Source: Anaerolineae bacterium
GTDB lineage: Bacteria; Chloroflexota; Anaerolineae; JACIWR01
Direction of reading: 5' to 3'
NCBI GenBank assembly: GCA_024653325.1
Contig: JANLFX010000031.1
Coordinates: 1-33,393 of the forward strand
Length of the DNA: 33,393 bases
Part shown: positions 18,633 to 26,352 of the stretch, piece after piece
Numbering within the stretch: position 1 is the stretch's first letter
Layout of the letters: every line of letters begins with the position of its first letter
Program-made: the position numbers and the translations under genes
The notes under the pieces: model-generated
Told to the model about the DNA's origin: nothing
Database searches by the model: none
What the model saw: the letters and a program-made list of their open reading frames with translations, nothing else

Positions 18633-19478
18633 ATGGGCAAGAGAATCGCACGGGCAGAGATGCTCAAGAACTTTAGAGAGAAAGTGAAAAGGGGTGAACC
18701 CATCGTCGGTTGTGGGGCCGGCACAGGCATTTCCGCCAAGATGGCGGAAGCGGGGGGCGCTGACCTCATCATCATCTATAACTCCGGACGCTATCGGATG
18801 GCAGGGAGGGGTTCCCTGGCCGGGTTGTTGCCTTACGGCGACGCCAATGCCATCGTCCTGGAGATGGCCCGTGAGGTGATCCCGGTGGTGAAGAAGACAC
18901 CGGTCCTGGCCGGGGTGTGTGGCACCGATCCCTTCCGGGATATGGAAGTCTTCATGAAGGAACTGATCGCCATCAACTTTTCAGGCGTCCAGAACTTCCC
19001 CACCGTTGGGCTCATTGACGGGGTGTTTCGCCAGAACCTGGAAGCCACCGGCATGGGCTATGACAAAGAGGTCGAAGCCATCAGGATCGCCCACGAGATG
19101 GACCTGTTCACAGCTCCTTATGTCTTTGATGAAGACCAGGCCAGGAAGATGGCTGAGGCGGGAGCCGACATCCTCGTTCCCCACGTGGGTCTGACCACCG
19201 CGGGCACCATCGGGGCTGCCGTTGCTTTGACCCTCGACGAAGCTATTGATAAAGTCATGGCTATGGCCAGGGCGGCCTGGGAGGTCAACCCGGATCTCAT
19301 CGTCCTGTGTCACGGCGGCCCTCTGGACGAGCCGCAGAATGTGGGCTACGCGCTGGAGAGAATGCCTGGCATCGCCGGCTTCTTTGGCGCTTCCAGCATC
19401 GAACGGCTGCCTACGGAACGCGCTATTACGGAGCAGGTGCGGGCTTTCAAGTCCCTGAAACTGGCGCGGGCAACATGA
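18633..19478 (+). CDS. PEP-hydrolase-family TIM-barrel protein (Tm-1 C-domain-like)
   Basis: A 281-residue TIM-barrel protein of the phosphoenolpyruvate hydrolase-like family (PF09370 as I recall). It has [81 protein letters not shown] and a closing [14 protein letters not shown], with the conserved Cys, Asp and Glu residues of the PEP mutase/isocitrate lyase-like barrel. The C-terminal half of plant Tm-1 is homologous to this family, so this gene and the preceding one form a split Tm-1. AAGGAGG precedes ATG 18633. The natural substrate is not established; a carbon-carbon or phosphoenol chemistry on a small keto acid is plausible. Confidence 0.88.
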   Translation: MGKRIARAEMLKNFREKVKRGEPIVGCGAGTGISAKMAEAGGADLIIIYNSGRYRMAGRGSLAGLLPYGDANAIVLEMAREVIPVVKKTPVLAGVCGTDPFRDMEVFMKELIAINFSGVQNFPTVGLIDGVFRQNLEATGMGYDKEVEAIRIAHEMDLFTAPYVFDEDQARKMAEAGADILVPHVGLTTAGTIGAAVALTLDEAIDKVMAMARAAWEVNPDLIVLCHGGPLDEPQNVGYALERMPGIAGFFGASSIERLPTERAITEQVRAFKSLKLARAT

Positions 19479-19716
19479 AACGCGTGAACGATTGGCTCGA
19501 GATGCTCTTTATCTAACGACCCTTTTGAGGATGGTTTCTCTGTCCATGATGGCTATGCGGGTTATTCACAGGACAGAGGACCATCCCCACTTTCGATTGC
19601 TTATGGACCATGTTGTTAGTGATGCTTACTCAGCCAAGGAGACGCGTCGTTGCTCATCTTCATTAGCAACACTCCCCAGCGAGTTCACCTGGTTTCCAAA
19701 CAAGGAGGATCGGCAC

Positions 19717-20514
19717 ATGCCTGAACAAGAACAAGGGAAGAAAGAGACTTTGGGGAGAAGAGGTTTCCTTTACACCGTGGTCGGTGGTGCAATTGCAGCG
19801 ATCTCTGGCTGGATCGCCGGCTTCTTTCCGAAAAGCGGGACAATCGAGCAGGAGGGAATGAGTTTGAGTGCGGCGGAAGCCAGGATTTCTGCTCTTGAAG
19901 ATAAGATTGCCAGATTGGAAATGGAACTGGCACGTACCGTTCAACCTATAGCCCAATTAGAGGGTGAGAGGAATGAACGCGTGGTTTTCCAAAAAAGCGA
20001 ACTCTCGGTGATCAATCCAGAGGGGGTGCTGCTCAATCTCGTGGCCACTAATGGGCATGTCGGGATCAGGTTCTATAAGGATTTTGGATTTGGAAATGAA
20101 AAGGAGACCAATCCCTGGCACATGGGCTTTATCGAGGGAGTGCCGGGCTATCAGGGACTGGCCATCCTTCGAGACTGGCGATTCACCGCTGCCCTGTGGG
20201 ATGAAGATGGAAAGTTGCTGGTGGGAAGGCTTCATCCTCATCCGCCTGCGAATCAGCCGGCGCAAGCCAGGTTTCAGGTAAGAGGAACTCAGGATGAGGT
20301 CCAGACCATCATTGAAGCCAACGCGGAGCAAAGCGCCGACATCTTCCAGGTGATTGATGGGGAAGGCACCAGGTACCTGGCGGTAGACGGAACGGGCAAT
20401 TTGATCGTGGGATCCCATGACAACCCGAAAGAAGTTATTTTGTATGACACCGTTGACCAGAGTGCCTATTCCTTAAAGGTGACGAATGGACATCTGACCT
20501 TGACGAAGGTGTAG
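19717..20514 (+). CDS. Membrane-anchored coiled-coil protein of unknown function
   Basis: From ATG 19717 (AAGGAGG 8 nt upstream; the track start 19492 is too early) the protein has 265 residues. The N-terminus reads TLGRRGFLYTVVGGAIAAIS, a single membrane segment after a twin-arginine-like pair, so it is probably a Tat-type signal or anchor. Residues about 48-80 form a coiled coil (AAEARISALEDKIARLEMEL). The rest is beta-rich with repeated turns such as LQVKDG-like IFQVIDGEGTRYLAVDGTGN, reminiscent of fibre or adhesin modules. I do not recognise a family. It follows the PEP-hydrolase-like gene after 238 bases without a gene and may be separately expressed. Confidence 0.6.
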   Translation: MPEQEQGKKETLGRRGFLYTVVGGAIAAISGWIAGFFPKSGTIEQEGMSLSAAEARISALEDKIARLEMELARTVQPIAQLEGERNERVVFQKSELSVINPEGVLLNLVATNGHVGIRFYKDFGFGNEKETNPWHMGFIEGVPGYQGLAILRDWRFTAALWDEDGKLLVGRLHPHPPANQPAQARFQVRGTQDEVQTIIEANAEQSADIFQVIDGEGTRYLAVDGTGNLIVGSHDNPKEVILYDTVDQSAYSLKVTNGHLTLTKV

Positions 20515-20614
20515 CTGCCTCACTATTGAGGTGAGGCCTTGAACGTACCCGGGCAAACAATCGTTGAGCGAGAAATTGCAAGTACTGGGGTTGTGCAAAA
20601 CAGGAGGTGCTGGG

Positions 20615-20797
20615 TTGAGCGACAAAAGCACAATCCTCTCCGGAAAGTTACCGTTGTCAGAGGATAGCCTGCAATCTGGGCCGATCAATCGTACCCACGG
20701 GCTACCGGCCCTGCTGGCCATTTCCCATGCGTTGGCCTCTGCCGCCGACCCGCCATCGCTTTACACCACGGCAATAAGAATCCTCCTGGCCTGGTGA
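20615..20797 (+). CDS. Possible short or truncated protein
   Basis: A TTG at 20615 is preceded by a very good ribosome site (AGGAGG at 20603-20608) and opens a 60-residue frame (LSDKSTILSGKLPLSEDSLQ to TTAIRILLAW). The end, LLAISHALASAADPPSLYTT, resembles the entry helix of GAF domains in sensor kinases (of the type LLEISRALASSLDLDELL). Shortly after, another frame (EDGFLLLAMTAAFSRIVQMW) also looks vaguely coding, so this may be the eroded start of a sensor kinase. The rest of 20515-20925 holds only the hairpin at 20868. Confidence 0.3.
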   Translation: MSDKSTILSGKLPLSEDSLQSGPINRTHGLPALLAISHALASAADPPSLYTTAIRILLAW

Positions 20798-20867
20798 AGA
20801 TGGTTTCCTTTTGCTCGCCATGACTGCAGCATTCTCCCGGATCGTGCAAATGTGGCAATATTTAAAG

Positions 20868-20910
20868 AGGCCCTTGTCCCCACAGGTGGGACAAGGGCCT
20901 GTCTATTTTT
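20868..20910 (+). terminator. Rho-independent terminator
   Basis: A perfect 13-bp stem, AGGCCCTTGTCCC pairing with GGGACAAGGGCCT, has a 7-base loop and is followed by GTCTATTTTT on the plus strand. It lies between plus-strand genes ending at 20514 or 20797 and the minus-strand LysM-cyclase gene ending at 20926, so it probably also serves that gene, though the T run is weaker on that side. Confidence 0.85.
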
Positions 20911-20925
20911 CAGCGTGGCTCAATA

Positions 20926-21966
20926 TCAGGGTACGATAGCGAACACCCGCGCCGGGAAGCCGGAGCCAGCTTTAGGCTTGGGAAAAGCGGCTATGACTAT
21001 GGCTCCAGCCTCGGGGACCTGATCCAGATTGGTCAGCAGCTCAATCTGATAATGGTTTTGAGACAGGATATAGGCTTCGCAAGAGTAATCATCCACGCTG
21101 GTGGATAGGCCGGGGTCGGTGTCGGTGGGCTCGTGACCCGAAGCTGTGATTTTCCTCTCCTCATAGAGGTACTTGAGGACCTCCATGCTCCAGCCGGGGT
21201 AGTGAGCGACACCATTGGCATCCTCGTTACGCATGGCCGCCATGTCGGGCCAGCGTTTGGACCAATCGGTCCTCATGGCTACGAAGGCTCCCTCTGGAAT
21301 GGGGCCGTACTTGGCTTCCCAGGCCTTCACGTCCTCCATCGTGATGGTGTAGTCCGGATTCTTGGCCACTTTCTCGTGGACATCAATGACCACCAGGGGC
21401 AGGACCATTTCCTCCACGCCGATTTCGTCAATTGTCCTTAACCCTTTGATGAAATGCGCTGGCGGGTCACAATGGGTACCCCATTGTCCCACATGGGTGA
21501 AGAGCTCCGCGAAGAAGCCCGAGCCCATGGTGCCCACCCCCTCTTCGTACCAGTACAACGTCTCCCGCGTTGAATCCGGGAAGCCTGGCCAGTGAGGTAT
21601 GCCCGGCTCAAAGGCATGGGTCAGGTCCACGAACTTCTTGGCCTTCAGCGTCTTCAGGGCCTCCCACAAGGGCAATGCTGGCCTCTCCACACCGGGGATG
21701 AACAGTTTCCAGCCCACAGCGATGACGTTGGGGTCCTTAATGAGGGCGTAGCTTGCATCCTCGGCGTGCTTGGCGTTGGTGGCCTCGACTATCTCCATAT
21801 AGCGGTCACCATCACCCAGATAAAGAGCCGCTATTTTGCTCAGCGTATCGCCGCTTTGCACGACGTAAGTGGTGCCTGGCTGCTGAGCGAAGACTACGCT
21901 CGTTCCGCTGACCAGAATCAGCGCGGAGATAAGCAAAATCGAGATGGCTTTCGCTTTCTTGCTCAT
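20926..21966 (-). CDS. Exported LysM-cyclase (kynurenine formamidase-like) fusion
   Basis: A 346-residue protein with a Sec signal peptide (1-27, ending VVFAQQ), a LysM domain (about 33-92: TYVVQSGDTLSKIAALYLGD) and a cyclase/KynB-like domain (about 105-346). The metal-binding motif is present: H158, H165, D167 and H171 in HVGQWGTHCDPPAHF, plus HEP later in the chain. Cyclase-family enzymes hydrolyse amides or lactones such as N-formylkynurenine or isatin and are usually cytoplasmic and about 210-260 residues. LysM binds peptidoglycan or chitin-type N-acetylglucosamine polymers, so this enzyme is probably held at the cell wall. A GGGGGGAAG ribosome site precedes ATG 21966. The substrate is unknown. 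Confidence 0.85.
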   Translation of the reverse strand: MSKKAKAISILLISALILVSGTSVVFAQQPGTTYVVQSGDTLSKIAALYLGDGDRYMEIVEATNAKHAEDASYALIKDPNVIAVGWKLFIPGVERPALPLWEALKTLKAKKFVDLTHAFEPGIPHWPGFPDSTRETLYWYEEGVGTMGSGFFAELFTHVGQWGTHCDPPAHFIKGLRTIDEIGVEEMVLPLVVIDVHEKVAKNPDYTITMEDVKAWEAKYGPIPEGAFVAMRTDWSKRWPDMAAMRNEDANGVAHYPGWSMEVLKYLYEERKITASGHEPTDTDPGLSTSVDDYSCEAYILSQNHYQIELLTNLDQVPEAGAIVIAAFPKPKAGSGFPARVFAIVP

Positions 21967-21992
21967 TTCTTCCCCCCTTTGGTACTTTGTTT

Positions 21993-22045
21993 GTGGTGAG
22001 GGCAGATTTTGCGTCTGCCCAGGGCAACCACAAGGGGCGCCCCTA
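21993..22045. repeat. Compound intergenic palindrome
   Basis: GGGCAGA (22000-22006) pairs with TCTGCCC (22014-22020) inside an outer pair GTGGT (21993-21997) and ACCAC (22027-22031); a self-complementary GGGGCGCCCC (22034-22043) follows. The AGGGGCGCCCCTAC core recalls the GC-rich palindrome at 26314-26346, suggesting a REP-like repeat family. Confidence 0.6.
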
Positions 22046-22369
22046 CCCAGAACACAATGTCTGTATGAGTCGGACCGATGGACTGCGCAGGTAGTTAATC
22101 GGTGACGATAACATCACCCCCTTTCCTTGCTCATCTACATTGGGCACGGCATCCGTTCGCCATTGACGGGTCGCACCCCGGAGAACATCGCTAATGTCTC
22201 TGAATGCCCTGTATTTCAACGGTGAAAATAGGCAGCCATTGGACTCGTTCTGCAAAAGCGCTGACTGATTTGCGATTATAACGGGGTTCAGATGGGGGTT
22301 GTGATTATATAATACCACAATTTGCAGCCAAATTCAATAGTGAGGAACGGCGCTGTGAGGGCGAAAGAA
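22046..22369. other. Intergenic region without a recognised gene
   Basis: Between the compound palindrome and the promoter of the plus-strand sugar operon I see no convincing coding frame on either strand. The last 80 bases become AT-rich (TTATATAATACCAC near 22304), in keeping with an upstream promoter region. The short minus ORF 22043-22318 lacks a ribosome site and conserved features. Confidence 0.5.
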
Positions 22370-22398
22370 TTGACATGGGTTCGAAAATGTGTTAGAAT
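22370..22398 (+). promoter_or_regulatory. Sigma70-type promoter of the sugar ABC operon
   Basis: TTGACA (22370-22375, perfect consensus) and TAGAAT (22393-22398, five of six) are separated by exactly 17 bases. Transcription should start near 22405, which places the palindromic operator at +4 to +30 and the permease start codon about 60 bases downstream. Confidence 0.85.
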
Positions 22399-22408
22399 AA
22401 CATCACGA

Positions 22409-22435
22409 TGAACAATTGTATTATACAATTGTTCA
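22409..22435 (+). promoter_or_regulatory. 27-bp perfect palindromic operator
   Basis: TGAACAATTGTA, a TTA centre, and TACAATTGTTCA form a perfect inverted repeat of 12-bp arms just downstream of the predicted transcription start. A dimeric repressor bound here would block initiation. The TTGTA-N3-TACAA core is in the style of GntR-family operators, but no regulator gene is in the window, so the protein is unknown. Confidence 0.85.
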
Positions 22436-22466
22436 AATCGGCAATCGAGAGCCCGGAGGTGCTTAC

Positions 22467-23453
22467 GTGTTTGGGGGTGAGCTACGCTCTCAATGTAATG
22501 TCCTGGCATTGGAGTCAACCGGGCGTTACCCTGTTCCACTCAAATCTGTGAAGAATTGGTGGCTAAGCTGGGGTAGGGAGACCTGTACCGCTTATCTGTT
22601 TCTGTTGCCCAGCTTTCTTGTTTTCGCCGTTTTCACTTTCCTCCCCGTTATTTTCTCCCTCGTCATCTCCTTGTTCCGCTGGAATCTGCCCCGTCAGCCG
22701 GTCTACATTGGCCTGGACAACTTCAAATGGTTGTTCACCGATCCAATTGATGCACCGGCTTTTCACCAGTCGGTTATCAACTCGTTTTACTATGCCCTGG
22801 GCGGAATCCCGCTGAACATGGCTATCTCCCTTGGCCTCGCTTTGTTGCTTAACCGCCGGTTGCGCGGCGTGGAACTTTTTCGCACTATGTATTTCTTGCC
22901 CACTATCACCTCGACAGTGGCAGTCTCGGTGGTTTGGATGTGGATTTATCACCCGGCGGACTATGGCCTGTTGAACGGTCTTCTGCTGAGGTTGGGCCTG
23001 CCACCACAATCCTGGTTGCGCGACCCTCGTCTGGCCATGCCTGCATTGATTGCCATGGGCATCTGGAAGGGGATGGGTTATAATGTCATCATCTTCCTGG
23101 CTGGCCTCCAGAACATTCCTGCGCATTTGTACGAAGCGGCGGAAATTGATGGCGCGGGAGAGTTCGCCAAGTTCCGGAAAATTACCTGGCCATTGCTGGG
23201 TCCCACCACTTTCTACATTCTGGTCATTTCCGTGATCAACTCGCTCAAGGCTTTCGCTCAGATACATGTGATGACTCAGGGAGGGCCTTTGGGCAGGACG
23301 ACTACCATTGTCTATTACCTCTACCAGCAGGGGTTCGAGACCTTTCGCATGGGCAAGGCCTCGGCGGTGGCCGTGGTATTGTTTGCCCTGTTGCTGGTGC
23401 TGACTTTTATCCAGTTCAAAGCTGTGGGTTCGCGGGTCTATTACTACGATTGA
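22467..23453 (+). CDS. Carbohydrate ABC transporter permease (UgpA/MalF type)
   Basis: I start this gene at GTG 22467 because a strong GGAGGT ribosome site (22455-22460) precedes it; the track's ATG 22416 lies inside the operator. The resulting 328-residue protein has six membrane helices beginning at TAYLFLLPSFLVFAVFTFLP. The EAA loop reads AHLYEAAEIDGAGEFAKFRK followed by ITWPLLGP. Internal ILVISVINSLKAFAQIHVMT and GGPLGRTTTIVYYLYQQGFE are typical of the UgpA/MsmF group. It is the first gene of an operon with a MalG-type permease (10 nt later) and a binding lipoprotein. No ATPase is encoded locally. Confidence 0.92.
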   Translation: MFGGELRSQCNVLALESTGRYPVPLKSVKNWWLSWGRETCTAYLFLLPSFLVFAVFTFLPVIFSLVISLFRWNLPRQPVYIGLDNFKWLFTDPIDAPAFHQSVINSFYYALGGIPLNMAISLGLALLLNRRLRGVELFRTMYFLPTITSTVAVSVVWMWIYHPADYGLLNGLLLRLGLPPQSWLRDPRLAMPALIAMGIWKGMGYNVIIFLAGLQNIPAHLYEAAEIDGAGEFAKFRKITWPLLGPTTFYILVISVINSLKAFAQIHVMTQGGPLGRTTTIVYYLYQQGFETFRMGKASAVAVVLFALLLVLTFIQFKAVGSRVYYYD

Positions 23454-23463
23454 TGGGGTGAAA

Positions 23464-24342
23464 ATGTCCGGTCTGGTTGGGTCACGTCTGGCCATGCGCG
23501 CTAAACTGTGGCGACATCCACGCCAGATGGTTTTCGCCGCTCTCTGGTACGTGTTCCTGGGCGGTGCAGCCGTGGCAGTTATTATGCCTTATTTGTGGAT
23601 GCTTTCCACTTCCCTTAAAGGTACTGCTGAGCTTTTTACCTATCCACCCACTTGGATTCCCCGTGTCTGGCGTTTTAGAAATTACCTTGATGCCTGGAAC
23701 GCCGCTCCTTTTGCCCTTTATTTCTTCAATAGCCTTTTTGTGGCCCTGGTGGTCACGTTGGGACAGTTGGTGACCTGTTCCCTGGCTGCCTACGCCTTCG
23801 CACGGATGGAATTCAAGGGCAAGAATGTAGCCTTTGCCCTTTATCTCAGTACTACGATGATCTCCGAGCAGGCGACTCTCATCCCATCCTATTTGTTGCT
23901 CAAGGAACTGAATTGGTTGGACACGTATATGGCGTTAACTGTGCCTTTTCTGGCCAACGCTTTCGGCATCTTCATGCTCCGCCAGGCATTCATGACTATT
24001 CCCAGGGAGCTGGAGGACGCGGCCACAATGGACGGTTGTGGCCGGCTGAGATTCCTGGGGCAGGTAATTCTGCCGCTGACCAAGCCCGTGCTGGCCTCGC
24101 AGGCCCTTTTTGCGTTCATGAACAACTGGAACAGCTACTTATGGCCTTTGATCGTCACCACCAGTAAACATCTGCGTACCATCCAGGTCGGATTGCGCTA
24201 TTTTGTGGGACAGGAGGGGGGGACACAGTGGGGTATTTTCATGGCGGCTACGGTTTTCGTTTCCTTGCCGGTGGTTCTTGTCTACTTCCTGGTTCAAAAA
24301 TCTTTTGTGGAAGGTATCGCCATGACCGGGGTGCGTGGCTAA
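23464..24342 (+). CDS. Carbohydrate ABC transporter permease (MalG/UgpE type)
   Basis: Starting at ATG 23464 (GGGGTG ribosome site; the track's GTG 23458 is inside it), the protein has 292 residues and six membrane helices. The EAA loop is RELEDAATMDGCGRLRFLGQ followed by VILPLTKPVLASQ; the usual Gly-Ala after DG is Cys-Gly here. The C-terminus QKSFVEGIAMTGVRG is typical of the group. It completes the permease pair with the upstream gene and is followed 17 nt later by the binding protein. Confidence 0.92.
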   Translation: MSGLVGSRLAMRAKLWRHPRQMVFAALWYVFLGGAAVAVIMPYLWMLSTSLKGTAELFTYPPTWIPRVWRFRNYLDAWNAAPFALYFFNSLFVALVVTLGQLVTCSLAAYAFARMEFKGKNVAFALYLSTTMISEQATLIPSYLLLKELNWLDTYMALTVPFLANAFGIFMLRQAFMTIPRELEDAATMDGCGRLRFLGQVILPLTKPVLASQALFAFMNNWNSYLWPLIVTTSKHLRTIQVGLRYFVGQEGGTQWGIFMAATVFVSLPVVLVYFLVQKSFVEGIAMTGVRG

Positions 24343-24359
24343 AAAGGAGGGGGTGAGTT

Positions 24360-25673
24360 ATGAGAAAAGCGCTGGTTGTGTTGCTGGTGGTTGTGTTCGC
24401 CTTCGCCGGATGCCAGGCAGAAGGAGGCAAACCTACTGCTCTTCCGACCCAGGCGCCGGGCCAGGCGATCACTTTGGAATTCTGGTATTCTTTGGGCGGC
24501 AGTTCTGGCAAGGTAGTTGAAGCATTGGTGGCCGAGTTCAATCAGACCCATGATAGCATCAAGGTTAATGCCACTTACCAGGGGGGCTACGCGGAGATCA
24601 TGGCCAAGGTGTGGAGCGCCGTGTATGCCAAAGAAACGCTGCCACACGTGGCTCACCTGGGTGCGGCCCCATTACTGGGCGAGACGGGGGCTATCGTGCC
24701 CATTACCGATTTCACCGATGGGCCCAATGGTATTGATCGTTCTCTCATCCGCGATGCTTTCTGGGCTTACAATTCAGCTCAGGGTAAAGTGTGGAGTATG
24801 CCTTTCAACAATAGTGTGCCGCTGCTGTATTACAATCGGGATCTGTTCTTGCGGGCAGGACTTGATCCAGACAGCCCGCCGAAAACATGGAAGGAGGTGA
24901 TCGAATACGGCAAAGCATTAACTCAGGACACCGATGGGAATGGGGAGATTGATCAATGGGGTTTCAATACCCACTCAGATACGCACTGGTATTTGAGCGC
25001 GATGTTTCTGGAAAACGGCGCCCAAATTATCAGTGCCGATGAGACACGAGTGCTCTACAACAGTCCCCAGGCGGTGGCGATGCTGGAACTGTGGGGTAAG
25101 CTGGTGACCGAGCACAGGATAATGCCCCCGGCGCAACATAACGAGGCCAAGAGTGATTTCCTGGCCGGTAAGCTGGGGATGTTCCTGGCGTCCAGTGCCA
25201 ACCTGCCCAGTTTTGAGGAGGAGGCTTCTTTCCAACTGGGAGCGGCACCGTTGCCATCTCTGGCTGGCCAGGACCCGGTGGAATCTATCGGCGGGGGCAG
25301 CCTGGTCATCTTCCAGAACGAGGACCCAGCTATGCTGGATGCCGCCTGGGAGTTTGTGAAATGGATGACCAGTCCTCAGAGTTCGCTTTACCTTTCAACC
25401 AGGACCGGCTATGTGCCGATCTACAAGGATGCATTGGCCTGGCCGGAGTTGGCGAGCTATCTGGAGGAGAATCCTTTGCGCCGCGTGCCAATAGAAGCGT
25501 TGGAATACAGTTACGCCATTCCCATCTTCGTCTCGTTGGGCACCAGTGACGGTCAGCTTCGCAAGGCTGTCGAATCGGTGGAGTTGGGAGCAGCCACTGC
25601 CCAAGAAGCCCTCGATATCGCTAAAGCAGTGGTGGATGCGGACATCGCCGAGCGCTTGCAGGAGCAAGAATAG
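24360..25673 (+). CDS. Extracellular sugar-binding lipoprotein (family 1 SBP)
   Basis: A 437-residue protein with a lipoprotein signal (MRKALVVLLVVVFAFAGCQA; lipid-attached Cys about residue 18), a Thr/Pro-rich linker, then the two-lobe binding fold: ITLEFWYSLGGSSGKVVEAL, YQGGYAEIMAKVWSAVYAKE, VWSMPFNNSVPLLYYNRDLF and PPKTWKEVIEYGKAL are hallmarks of glycerol-3-phosphate or oligosaccharide-binding proteins of the UgpB type. It delivers ligand to the two permeases encoded just upstream. An AAGGAGGGGGT ribosome site precedes ATG 24360. Glycerol-3-phosphate, glycerophosphodiesters or an oligosaccharide are possible ligands. Confidence 0.92.
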   Translation: MRKALVVLLVVVFAFAGCQAEGGKPTALPTQAPGQAITLEFWYSLGGSSGKVVEALVAEFNQTHDSIKVNATYQGGYAEIMAKVWSAVYAKETLPHVAHLGAAPLLGETGAIVPITDFTDGPNGIDRSLIRDAFWAYNSAQGKVWSMPFNNSVPLLYYNRDLFLRAGLDPDSPPKTWKEVIEYGKALTQDTDGNGEIDQWGFNTHSDTHWYLSAMFLENGAQIISADETRVLYNSPQAVAMLELWGKLVTEHRIMPPAQHNEAKSDFLAGKLGMFLASSANLPSFEEEASFQLGAAPLPSLAGQDPVESIGGGSLVIFQNEDPAMLDAAWEFVKWMTSPQSSLYLSTRTGYVPIYKDALAWPELASYLEENPLRRVPIEALEYSYAIPIFVSLGTSDGQLRKAVESVELGAATAQEALDIAKAVVDADIAERLQEQE

Positions 25674-25677
25674 CGTA

Positions 25678-25697
25678 GGACAAGCTTCAGCTTGTCC
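25678..25697 (+). terminator. Short hairpin after the sugar operon
   Basis: GGACAAGC and GCTTGTCC form a perfect 8-bp stem with a TTCA loop just past the binding-protein stop. TGCGGCCCATTTT follows, a weak T run. It probably ends the sugar-transport operon or protects its 3' end. Confidence 0.6.
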
Positions 25698-25778
25698 TGC
25701 GGCCCATTTTCAAAACTAAGTGTTCGCTGAAGTCATAATGATTGGCCGCTTTGCATTGATTAACAAGGAGGTTTAGAC

Positions 25779-26279
25779 ATGAAAAAACTGTTTTTAGCGC
25801 TGGTTGTTTTTTCACTGCTGGTCGGGGTCTTAGCCGCCTGTGCGCCCAAGAAGCCTGCGGTCCCCAAGGGCGAGGTGGTGTTGACGGTCAAGGGCAATAT
25901 TAAGGCAACCAATGTCGGGGAGGAGTATCAGTTTGACCTGGATATGGTCAAGAAAGAGGGCAAAGACCTGAAGACCAACGATCCGTGGTTGGAAAAGGAG
26001 TTGACTTACACGGGTATACCCCTTAGTCGGTTGATGGAGATGGTAAAGCCAGGTGATGGGGCAACCACACTTAAGCTGGTGGCCGTAGATGGCTACAGCG
26101 CCGAGGTCAAAATCGCGGACTGCAAGGGGACGGACATCATGCTGGCTTATGCTGCCGATGGTCAAGACTTGTCTTCCGATATGGGGGGGCCGCTTAAGCT
26201 GGTCTTCGCCGATAGTCTGGCCGAGGTATATTCGCCCGAGGCCTGGGCGTGGATGGTGGTGGAGATCACTGTGAAGTAG
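25779..26279 (+). CDS. Small lipoprotein with a Moco-enzyme-like fold
   Basis: A 166-residue lipoprotein (signal LLVGVLAAC, lipid Cys 21). The mature part resembles the core of the sulfite-oxidase/YedY molybdopterin-binding fold: LTVKGNIKATNVGEEYQFDL, LTYTGIPLSRLMEMV and, near the end, MLAYAADGQDLSSDMGGPLK with VFADSLAEVYSPEAWAWMVV. The Cys that ligates molybdenum in true enzymes is not at its usual place before the WxGxPL-like segment, so catalysis is unlikely; a binding or electron-transfer accessory role is possible. It has its own AAGGAGG ribosome site and lies beyond a hairpin, so it may be a separate unit from the sugar transporter. Confidence 0.65.
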   Translation: MKKLFLALVVFSLLVGVLAACAPKKPAVPKGEVVLTVKGNIKATNVGEEYQFDLDMVKKEGKDLKTNDPWLEKELTYTGIPLSRLMEMVKPGDGATTLKLVAVDGYSAEVKIADCKGTDIMLAYAADGQDLSSDMGGPLKLVFADSLAEVYSPEAWAWMVVEITVK

Positions 26280-26313
26280 GGTATAGCAGCAGCATACCAG
26301 GGATTGGGCAATT

Positions 26314-26346
26314 TGTAGGGGCGCAGTGTTGTGCTGCGCCCCTACA
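26314..26346. terminator. Bidirectional palindromic terminator or REP-like element
   Basis: TGTAGGGGCGCAG (26314-26326) pairs perfectly with CTGCGCCCCTACA (26334-26346) around a 7-base loop. It lies between convergent genes (plus lipoprotein ending 26279, minus kinase ending 26353). The same GGGGCGC-type core occurs at 22034-22043. Confidence 0.75.
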
Positions 26347-26352
26347 ATGGTA

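Noticed and set aside
19492-19716. N-terminal extension of the coiled-coil protein
   Set aside because: ATG 19717 has AAGGAGG at good spacing and is followed at once by a membrane-anchor signal; the extension has no conserved features.
22416-22466. N-terminal extension of the first plus-strand permease
   Set aside because: The ATG lies inside the palindromic operator and lacks a ribosome site; GTG 22467 has a strong one.
22563-23495. 310-residue minus-strand ORF
   Set aside because: Antisense to a clear ABC permease gene; Gln/His-rich composition marks it as a shadow.
16103-25673. The broken and intact binding-protein genes as two halves of one gene
   Set aside because: The gene at 24360 is full length with its own signal peptide and permeases, so the fragment at 16103 is a separate paralogue.
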